Assembly: GCA_030648225.1 (NCBI GenBank)
Contig: JAUSIA010000021.1
Span: 1-9,741, forward strand
Origin: Ignavibacteria bacterium
Lineage (GTDB): Bacteria > Bacteroidota > Ignavibacteria > Ignavibacteriales > Ignavibacteriaceae
Length of the DNA: 9,741 nucleotides
Reading direction: 5' to 3'
This document shows, piece by piece, positions 1 to 6,158 of the stretch; within the stretch, counting starts at the first letter, position 1; the number at the start of each line of letters is the position of its first letter. The position numbers were made by a program, and so were the translations under genes. The notes beneath the pieces were generated by a model. That model was not told the DNA's origin, ran no database searches, and saw only the letters and a program-made list of their open reading frames with translations.

Positions 1-1278
1 AATTATCCAGCGCCTCTTTTCTAAAATTCTATCAACATCATCATCAAGCCCTTTAAGTGCTTCATCAACACTCATTACACCTCTTGCTGCAAGCTCAGCA
101 TACTGCTGAACTTTTGAGAAAGCAATCTGTTCCCATTCAGGAACTTTAGGTGTCGCTACTACATGAAAAAACTGTTCATAAAATGCTTTCATATATGGAT
201 CATCTTTAAGAGCCGGATCATTCCAGGCTTCTTTTATTGCAGGAAGATCGTTTAGAAGCTTATAGAATTCTATTTGTGTAACAGGCTGAGAAAGAAATTC
301 AATCAGTCTCCATGCTTCTTCTTTATGTTCTGAGTTATTAAAAATTATTAAACTCGATCCGCCTGCAAGTGAAACACCGGGGTATTCATTTTCCTGATAC
401 CCTGGCAAAGGTGCAGTTGACCATTTATCTGCAAGAGAGCCTTTCATCCATTTTTTAAACTCAGGTATATTCCAGGGCCCTGAGATATACATACTGAAAT
501 ATTCATCAGCAAAAGCCTGGTAAACATTTGTAACCTGAGAAATACCAATGGGCGCTAATTTTTCTTTATGGAAATTAACTAAGTAATCAAATGCTTCTTT
601 AAATTCTTTACTGCTGAAGTTTCCTCTGGAGTTTTGATCTTTAAGTAAACCTGCACCAGCCTGCAAACCAAAAATTACAAACGGAGCCCATTCATTAGTG
701 GGAAGATATATCGCATATTTATCTTCACCTTTGTAAAGAGCTTTTATTTTTCGTGAAAGATTAAGAAGCTCCTTCCATGTTTTTGGCGGATGATCATAAC
801 CTGCTTTTTGAAAAATATCTTTCCTGTAAAACATAATACGGGTATCTACATACCATGGAACACCATATACTTTATTACCTATTACATTAGTTTCCCAAAT
901 TCCTTCAAAATAATTTTCTTTTTTTATTAAAGGAGATTTACTTATCAATTCATCAAGTGGTGTAATTGAATTTAGTGCAGCAAATTGTGGTATCCATGTA
1001 TTTCCGAGCTGACATAAATCGGGAGTGTTATCACTTGCAACTGCTGTTATTAATTTTTCCTGTGCCGCTGTCCATGGCATCTGCTGTACATGTACTTTAA
1101 TATCAGGATTTTGTTTTTCAAACTCCGGGATAAGTTTTGTTACAACTTCAGCTTCAGAACCCATTGCCCAGAATTTGAGAGTTGTAATGTTATCTTCTTC
1201 TTTGTTACAACTGAAAGAAAAACAAAATTGTATTATTACAGCAGGTAATAAAAAATATTTAAAAATTTTGGATGACAT
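1..1278 (-). CDS. ABC transporter sugar-binding lipoprotein (family 1 extracellular solute-binding protein), 3' end off window
   Basis: Captures a sugar or oligosaccharide and delivers it to an ABC permease. 426 codons are visible and no stop is reached before base 1. Family members run about 410-450 residues, so only a few are missing. Residues 1-23 form a lipoprotein signal (KIFKYFLLPAVIIQFCF core) ending at Cys24; the box SFS-C is loose, as is common in Bacteroidota relatives. The mature part shows family landmarks: LKFWAMGSEAEVV (about 34-46), PEFEKQNPDIKV, PWTAAQEKLITAVASDNTPD (69-88), GNTWIPQFAALNSITPLDE, YISGPWNIPEF and AGGSSLIIFNNSEHKEEAW. The ATG at 1278 is the first start after an in-frame TAG two codons upstream, and it is the only one that keeps the signal peptide. 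No clear Shine-Dalgarno precedes it. Last gene of the visible run; permease genes are expected beyond the left edge. The substrate cannot be read from the sequence. Confidence 0.92.
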   Translation of the reverse strand, partial: MSSKIFKYFLLPAVIIQFCFSFSCNKEEDNITTLKFWAMGSEAEVVTKLIPEFEKQNPDIKVHVQQMPWTAAQEKLITAVASDNTPDLCQLGNTWIPQFAALNSITPLDELISKSPLIKKENYFEGIWETNVIGNKVYGVPWYVDTRIMFYRKDIFQKAGYDHPPKTWKELLNLSRKIKALYKGEDKYAIYLPTNEWAPFVIFGLQAGAGLLKDQNSRGNFSSKEFKEAFDYLVNFHKEKLAPIGISQVTNVYQAFADEYFSMYISGPWNIPEFKKWMKGSLADKWSTAPLPGYQENEYPGVSLAGGSSLIIFNNSEHKEEAWRLIEFLSQPVTQIEFYKLLNDLPAIKEAWNDPALKDDPYMKAFYEQFFHVVATPKVPEWEQIAFSKVQQYAELAARGVMSVDEALKGLDDDVDRILEKRRWII

Positions 1279-1291
1279 TTGCTAAGCAAAT
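1277..1291. repeat. short hairpin overlapping the binding-protein start codon
   Basis: ATTTGC-TAA-GCAAAT, a perfect 6-bp stem with a 3-base loop. On the minus-strand transcript the 3' arm ends in the A and U of the start codon at 1278, so folding would partly hide the start. On the plus strand it is followed by TTTTTATTT, as in a terminator, but no plus-strand gene ends here. A stem this short and AT-rich can occur by chance. Confidence 0.35.
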
Positions 1292-1300
1292 TTTTATTTC

Positions 1301-1367
1301 ATCCCTAACGGGATTTTGATTTTTGTGTCGTTTTGGTTTACTATGAATATATCATCCCTAAAGGGAT
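1301..1367. repeat. pair of REP-like palindromes in the GH144/binding-protein spacer
   Basis: Two near-identical palindromes lie 53 bp apart (start to start): ATCCCTAACGGGAT at 1301-1314 and ATCCCTAAAGGGAT at 1354-1367. Each is preceded by C and followed by TTT or TTA. They form 5-6 bp G/C-containing stems in otherwise AT-rich DNA and take up the middle of the 152-base spacer (1279-1430). From memory they resemble interspersed ATCCCTACGGGAT-type elements common between genes in Bacteroidota and relatives; this is not verified. They may act as mRNA 3'-end or stabilising hairpins after the GH144 gene. Nothing else is recognisable in this spacer. Confidence 0.6.
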
Positions 1368-1430
1368 TTAGCATTATATTAATTCTTTCTAAACGTAATT
1401 GTTCATTATACTTCTGAGATAACATTGTTA

Positions 1431-3863
1431 TTATTTCTGAAAAACCATTTTACCTGTTAATAATTTTTCTCCGGCTTTCAATCTATAAAAATAAATTCCG
1501 GAGCTTACTGATTTTAAGCTGTTGTCTCTTCCATCCCAATAAATATTATTTACTCCTCTTTCCAGTTCACCTGCAAAAAGTTCTCTGACTTTTTCTCCCA
1601 GAAAGTTATAAATACTTAACAGTACATTTTCTTTTCCTGGTAATGAAAAGACAATTGTAGTAGATGGATTAAAAGGATTTGGATAATTGCCGATTAACTT
1701 AAAATCATTAGCAATAATATCTTCATCATTTATACCTGTTGTTGAATCCGGCACAAATCCAATTGCATTAAGCATAGGTTGTATTTCAGGATTTGCCATA
1801 AAATTATTCCAGAGAAGTCCTGTACGGTAATTTTCAACCATAACTATTATGGGCCCCTGATCTATTGCAAGGTAGCTGTTTGCAAACCAGTCTTGAGTTG
1901 GATTAAATGCATCCTTGAAACCAAATGGTCCCCAAATATTTTCCCCATAAGTATTATACATATTCTTAAATGCTGCTATTGATTCTATATGAGTATATGG
2001 CATTGAAGATAAAGCAGCAGTTGGTGAGATTGTACCATTATCACGACTGCCGCTAAAATCAGGTTCGTGCGCCAAGTAACCGAATGGATCATCGCTTGCT
2101 GTTAAGCCCCAGGTGTTTTCATTATAACCAACATAGCTGTGGGGATTATCAATGCAATATGCACGGTTTATTAGAGTATGATTTCTATTGTTATAGAAAT
2201 AATTTGCATAAGCATCTCTTTTAAACCTTGGATCGAAACCGAGAAAAGAATAATGAGCAAAAAATAATGGGCCGCCATAATCCCATCCTACATAAAGGGG
2301 ATAACCATAAAAAGAATTACCGTTAACATAATTCGGACTGCTCGCCCAGCCACTTGCATATAAGCTTGCAGGTATGCTGTGTGTTGGAGAAGCAATCCCC
2401 AGCAAATAAGTGATCATTGTTTCATTTGGACCCTGAAGCCTGAAATTCATTTGCCATCCGAAATCAGGAGACCAATGCCAGTAAAGAAAATTGCTTGTTG
2501 GTGTTTGTCTGTACCAATCCCACTCAACCGATTCCCATAAATTGGTAATCAAAGTCCTAATGCTGTCCTCTTCAGTATTGCTAAGATTAAAATATTGTCT
2601 TAAAGTCAGTAAACCCTGAATCATAAATGCTGTTTCAACAAGGTCTCCTCCATTATCATATTGACTGAATGGAATAACATTCCCGGTTGTGCCGTTCATC
2701 CAGTGAGGCCACGCTCCATGAAATCTATCTGCATTGGAAAGAAAATTTAAAATCTTTAATACTCTTTGAATGCCTTCTTCTCTTGTAATAAAACCTCTCT
2801 CAATAGCAACCGGAATTGCCATGATTCCGAATCCTGAACCGCCAGTTGTAACAACATCGCCTGAACCTGTTCTCTCACGTGCTAAACCCGAAACAGGATG
2901 AGCATAATCCCAGAAGTATCTGAATGATGCTTCCTGCAACATAGTTAACATTTCATCATCATTTAAAGCTTGTGTTGATGCTGTTACCTGTGAACTCATT
3001 TCAGATTCATTACTGCTTGAATCAACTGCAGTTACTTTATAAGAAGTAGTTACTCCCTCCTGATTAATAAAATCTGTAAATATTCTGACATCTTTAGAAG
3101 CTACCCCAATCCGTGTGTATGTATTATCCTCAAACCTGTATATGTAATAACTTGCTAAATCAGTTTCAGGGTTTTCATCCCAAAAAATATCAATGTGTTT
3201 AGCATATCCTTTAGCTGAAATATTTAGTGGTGTTGAAGGAGAAATTGTATCAATTTCACTGATTGCAACCATACGTATCTCATCTATATATAAAATGTGT
3301 TCAATGCTGTCGGATATACTTTGTCCATAAAAAATTGTTTTAATTTTAGTTAAGTCAGCACTACCAGGATTATTTATAAATACCTGTAATGGAATACTTA
3401 TCTTTGTCCAAACCTGGGGTGCAATATTACTTGTGTAATCTGATAAATTAATTTTAGGTGTTTTAATGTTATTCAAATCTTCAATATAAAGTTTAGGAAG
3501 GCTCAACGCATTTATTACAGAATTGGAATAAACAAAAAAAGTAATCGAATCTTTAACAGTAACATCATGCCCGGGCCAGCCCCATTCGGCAACAGCCATT
3601 CCCCACTCACCACCTTCCCTTGATGTCCATCTTAATTTCAAGCTGTTTAAACCGGAATAAAAGTGATCAGTAGAAACTGGAAATTTATCTCCATTATATC
3701 TTTCTACAGCACTCCAGATTTGTGCAAAACCCCAGCTTGCATCATAATAAATATTATTGGGGCTATCACTAAAAAAAACATAGTCCTGTGCGCTTGTAAA
3801 ACTAGTCATCAAAATTATAACCATAAGTATCTTTGGTATGTAATTCATTTCCTTCCCTTTCAT
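1431..3863 (-). CDS. secreted GH144-family beta-glucanase (glucoamylase-like domain) with CBM-like, FnIII and T9SS sorting domains
   Basis: Probable extracellular beta-glucanase; characterised GH144 members hydrolyse beta-1,2-glucan or its oligosaccharides. Numbering uses the 810-residue form. A signal peptide ends near SFTSA-QD (25/26). Residues 27-203 look like a beta-sandwich carbohydrate-binding module of unassigned family, ending in LYIDEIRMV. Residues 208-296 are a fibronectin type III domain. Residues 300-705 are the catalytic (alpha/alpha)6 domain, with FRYFWDYAHPVSGLARER (314-331), TTGGSGFGIMAI, YDNGGDLVETAF and GPNETMITYLLG. D403, D407, E410 and E481 are the likely active-site acids, and their spacing fits what I recall of the Chitinophaga enzyme. 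Residues 720-810 are a T9SS-type tail (NYPNPFNPSTTI, GIYFYRLKAGEKLLTGK). A second start at Met6 (ATG at 3848) follows a purine-rich AAAGGGAAGGAA and may be the real one; it still leaves a signal peptide. Family call firm; exact linkage inferred. Confidence 0.92.
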   Translation of the reverse strand: MKGKEMNYIPKILMVIILMTSFTSAQDYVFFSDSPNNIYYDASWGFAQIWSAVERYNGDKFPVSTDHFYSGLNSLKLRWTSREGGEWGMAVAEWGWPGHDVTVKDSITFFVYSNSVINALSLPKLYIEDLNNIKTPKINLSDYTSNIAPQVWTKISIPLQVFINNPGSADLTKIKTIFYGQSISDSIEHILYIDEIRMVAISEIDTISPSTPLNISAKGYAKHIDIFWDENPETDLASYYIYRFEDNTYTRIGVASKDVRIFTDFINQEGVTTSYKVTAVDSSSNESEMSSQVTASTQALNDDEMLTMLQEASFRYFWDYAHPVSGLARERTGSGDVVTTGGSGFGIMAIPVAIERGFITREEGIQRVLKILNFLSNADRFHGAWPHWMNGTTGNVIPFSQYDNGGDLVETAFMIQGLLTLRQYFNLSNTEEDSIRTLITNLWESVEWDWYRQTPTSNFLYWHWSPDFGWQMNFRLQGPNETMITYLLGIASPTHSIPASLYASGWASSPNYVNGNSFYGYPLYVGWDYGGPLFFAHYSFLGFDPRFKRDAYANYFYNNRNHTLINRAYCIDNPHSYVGYNENTWGLTASDDPFGYLAHEPDFSGSRDNGTISPTAALSSMPYTHIESIAAFKNMYNTYGENIWGPFGFKDAFNPTQDWFANSYLAIDQGPIIVMVENYRTGLLWNNFMANPEIQPMLNAIGFVPDSTTGINDEDIIANDFKLIGNYPNPFNPSTTIVFSLPGKENVLLSIYNFLGEKVRELFAGELERGVNNIYWDGRDNSLKSVSSGIYFYRLKAGEKLLTGKMVFQK
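3849..3860 (-). promoter_or_regulatory. candidate ribosome-binding site favouring the Met6 start of the GH144 gene
   Basis: On the minus strand AAAGGGAAGGAA sits directly before the ATG at 3848; AAGGG is about six bases from it. The outer ATG at 3863 is preceded by AT-rich sequence (CATATTTTTA) with no such match. The other genes here also lack clear Shine-Dalgarno sequences, so the signal is suggestive only. Confidence 0.45.
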
Positions 3864-3888
3864 TAAAAATATGTTACCATGCCAAACC

Positions 3889-3974
3889 TGGAATAATGGA
3901 GTGGTGGAGTAATGGAATTAAAAGAATTATAGTTTTTACTTCTTATTCCAACATTCTAATACTCCATTATTCCA
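3889..3974. repeat. inverted array of degenerate TGGAATAA octamers (4 + 4 units)
   Basis: The left arm 3889-3920 reads as four direct octamers, consensus TGGARTAA. The right arm 3943-3974 reads as four octamers of the same consensus on the opposite strand. A 22-base AT-rich spacer (3921-3942) separates them. The outermost 14 bp (TGGAATAATGGAGT against ACTCCATTATTCCA) are a perfect inverted repeat, and about 25 of 32 positions could pair across the arms. The right arm begins four bases after the GH2 stop codon, so a transcript would carry a long imperfect hairpin just after GH2. It fills most of the 115-base GH2/GH144 spacer. It could be a mobile miniature element, an mRNA processing or termination hairpin, or a recurring intergenic repeat. 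No transposase is nearby. Confidence 0.7.
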
Positions 3975-3978
3975 TAGC

Positions 3979-6150
3979 TCATTTCTTTTCGACTATCTCA
4001 ATTTCAAAATCATTATATGATAAAATATCTTTCTTCTTTTTTTGACTTAATTCAATTTCAATTGTGTACTTTCCTTCTTTAAGATTTTCAGGCAAGAATA
4101 TTTCATTCTTCTCCCAGTTAAAATATTCTATTGAATCTTCAGGGATATTATCAACCTGAATTTCATATATAACTTTCTTGTTTATCCTGAAAAGAATCAC
4201 ACAATTGGTAAATTCTTTTTGATAATCATTTATCAGCCAAAAATCAACATTCAGCTTTTTACCACTGAAATATTTTCTTTGCCTTACATTTACTGAAACA
4301 TACAAAGGCTGGAAAGCTTTCTGAAGTGCAAAATATCCCGCTTTCTTTTTGGTAAAATAATCCACAACTGACCAGGTAATTGAAGGCCAGCAATCAATAA
4401 ACATAAACTGGAAAATCCCTGTTATGTCTTTATGCTTTCCCCTCCGATAAAAATCTATTGCTGTTTGTATCAATCCTGCCTGGTAGTTTTGAGAGTTGCT
4501 TACAAATTCTTCAATACTATTTCCTCTTTCAACTCCGGCAATGTTAAATGTCTGCTCATATTGAAAGTTGTGGTAAGCCCATTTATCCCAGTCAGGAGGA
4601 TCAAAATCTTTTTCTGAAATAATTTTTTTTAATGATTCGATTTCCGGTAAAGCCTGTGCACCAAACTCTGTAACTAAAGGCCCCATTGGTCTTGCAGCAA
4701 AATGTTCTTTGTTTCCCCAGTACCAGCCATCATAAGGGTGTTCTTCATAGTTTGAAGCTAAACGTATTATGCGGCTGTTATCAATGCTTAAAACTGAATC
4801 GTATAAAAAAGGATCGAGAGTTCCAATCTGTTTTCCCGGCTCATTATGGCAGCACCAGAAAGAAATTGATGGATGATTATAAAGTAGCTTAACCATATCC
4901 TTTATTTGTGAAGCTGCATTAGAAATAAATTCAGGAGATTCATCGTAAGTCCACTGAAGTGCAAAATCCTGCCATACAAGAACTCCCTGACTGTCACATT
5001 CATCATAATATTCATTACTGTTTACATGTGCGTGCATTCTTATAATGTTTACATTTGCTTCCCTCATTAAGGTAACTTGCTCTTTAATTTTTTTATGATT
5101 CAACTCTGATAGGAATTGGGCAGGAATTACATTTGTACCCCTGAGAAAAAGTTTTTTTCTGTTAAGATGAAATACGTTTTTCTCATCAAGCTTTATTTCT
5201 CTTATACCAAACTTTATGTTTGAAGCATTTAAATAATTTCCTGAAAAATTAAGTTCATAAAGACCTGGCTTACCTAAATCCCAACTCCACCACAGCTCAG
5301 GATTTTTTATTTCAACAACAAAATCTTTTATGCTTCTTGTTTCATTTAACTGAACATCATACTTTGCTTTTATTTTCTTTTTTGAAGGGGAGGTAATTTC
5401 AATTTCAATTTTATCATTTAAGACAGAATTTATTTTCTTTAAGTAGGTTAATGAGATTCTTACCAGACTTGTATTCTCATCAAAATTAATTTTTGAAGAA
5501 ACATTTATTGATTCAATGTAAACTTCATCAGCTAAAAGAAGAGAAACATCGTTCCAGATTCCACCGGTATTTTGATCCTGCCCATGTTCATAACTCCAGC
5601 CGCCCGGTCTGCAGTCGTGATGATTAAAAATCCCTTTAATTAATTTTTTCTTTAAGGGCCAAACTTTTTTTAGTTCTTCTAAAGGAGAAGTTACTTTTAC
5701 TACAAGTAAATTTTCTTTTAATGGTTCAATTAAACCAGATATATCAAAATAAAATGGCTGGAAGTATCCTTCATGGTTGCCAAGATAAGTATTGTTAAGC
5801 CAGACATCTGCGAAATAATCTACTCCATTAAACTGCAGGATTTTCAGTTTCTTTTCATTTTGGTTTTTATTGATCTTAAAACTTTTGAAGAACCACACTG
5901 AACCATTGAAATTATTCAAGCCTGCAAGCTGCCAGTTAATTGGAATGTTCATTTCAGCAAGAGATTTTCCCAATGAGATAATCTTTTTTATTTCATCATA
6001 AGAAAGTTTTTCTTGTTTATCAGTTACATACTGCCACTTACCATTGAGTAAGAGTATGTCAGAAAAATTACAATCGAGATTGCATATAGGCCCGATTGGC
6101 TTAGCCATAACATGAAAAGCATTCAAATTATTTTTAGGATTAAGTTCCAT
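3979..6150 (-). CDS. GH2 glycoside hydrolase (beta-mannosidase/glucosaminidase-like) with an anSME-like N-terminal stub
   Basis: Retaining exo-glycosidase of clan GH-A, 723 residues. After an alien N-terminus (1-28, listed separately), residues 32-205 are the GH2 sugar-binding jelly roll (LLLNGKWQYV, VWFFKSF, VDYFADVWLNNTYLGNHEGY, GGIWNDVSL). Residues 208-320 are the Ig-like middle domain. Residues 325 to about 615 are the TIM barrel (FLRGTNVIPAQF, IIRMHAHVN, CDSQGVLVWQDFALQW). E436 in HNEP is the predicted acid/base and E495 in TEFG the nucleophile, so both catalytic residues are present. A C-terminal beta domain follows. The VIPAQ and VWQDFALQW motifs recall the beta-mannosidase/exo-glucosaminidase side of GH2, but the protein is shorter than most of those and the sugar is not certain. 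There is no signal peptide, so the enzyme is probably cytosolic. The gene starts 8 bases after the symporter stop, implying co-transcription. No in-frame ATG lies between the stub and residue 67, so the stub must be translated for an intact enzyme. Confidence 0.93.
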   Translation of the reverse strand: MELNPKNNLNAFHVMAKPIGPICNLDCNFSDILLLNGKWQYVTDKQEKLSYDEIKKIISLGKSLAEMNIPINWQLAGLNNFNGSVWFFKSFKINKNQNEKKLKILQFNGVDYFADVWLNNTYLGNHEGYFQPFYFDISGLIEPLKENLLVVKVTSPLEELKKVWPLKKKLIKGIFNHHDCRPGGWSYEHGQDQNTGGIWNDVSLLLADEVYIESINVSSKINFDENTSLVRISLTYLKKINSVLNDKIEIEITSPSKKKIKAKYDVQLNETRSIKDFVVEIKNPELWWSWDLGKPGLYELNFSGNYLNASNIKFGIREIKLDEKNVFHLNRKKLFLRGTNVIPAQFLSELNHKKIKEQVTLMREANVNIIRMHAHVNSNEYYDECDSQGVLVWQDFALQWTYDESPEFISNAASQIKDMVKLLYNHPSISFWCCHNEPGKQIGTLDPFLYDSVLSIDNSRIIRLASNYEEHPYDGWYWGNKEHFAARPMGPLVTEFGAQALPEIESLKKIISEKDFDPPDWDKWAYHNFQYEQTFNIAGVERGNSIEEFVSNSQNYQAGLIQTAIDFYRRGKHKDITGIFQFMFIDCWPSITWSVVDYFTKKKAGYFALQKAFQPLYVSVNVRQRKYFSGKKLNVDFWLINDYQKEFTNCVILFRINKKVIYEIQVDNIPEDSIEYFNWEKNEIFLPENLKEGKYTIEIELSQKKKKDILSYNDFEIEIVEKK
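6067..6150 (-). other. N-terminal fragment of an anaerobic sulfatase-maturating enzyme (radical SAM) fused to GH2
   Basis: Residues 1-28 of the GH2 reading frame are not GH2-like. AFHVMAKPIGPICNLDC (11-27) matches the start of anSME proteins, which typically read (Y/F)xVMxKPxGxxCNLxCxYC(F/Y)YL, the CX3CX2C motif binding the radical-SAM iron-sulfur cluster. Here the first two cysteines (C23, C27) are present, but the third is missing: the sequence goes to NFSDI and then directly into the GH2 domain. Nothing of the rest of an anSME follows. The likeliest readings are a deletion that fused the 5' end of an anSME gene to a GH2 gene, or a chimeric assembly. The stub cannot bind a normal radical-SAM cluster. 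Confidence 0.8.
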
Positions 6151-6158
6151 TCAAATTA

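Noticed and set aside
1025..1285. 86-codon plus-strand open frame
   Set aside because: It lies antisense to the N-terminal part of the ABC binding protein, which has a clear signal sequence and family motifs. The antisense peptide is cysteine-rich with no recognisable domain.
1277..1291. Hairpin as intrinsic terminator
   Set aside because: The T-run follows it only on the plus strand, where no gene ends. On the minus strand it runs straight into the binding-protein coding region.
1301..1367. Start of a CRISPR array
   Set aside because: Only two 14-base palindromic units, imperfect, with no conserved longer repeat and no cas gene.
1431..3863. Naming the 810-residue enzyme a glucoamylase
   Set aside because: The Pfam-style label for this domain is glucoamylase-like, but the motifs fit GH144 beta-glucanases and nothing supports starch as substrate.
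5950..6070. A downstream start that would exclude the anSME-like stub from GH2
   Set aside because: The first in-frame ATG after the stub is at residue 67, inside the sugar-binding domain, so using it would remove the LLLNGKWQYV strand. No convincing GTG or TTG start with a ribosome-binding site was seen at the junction.
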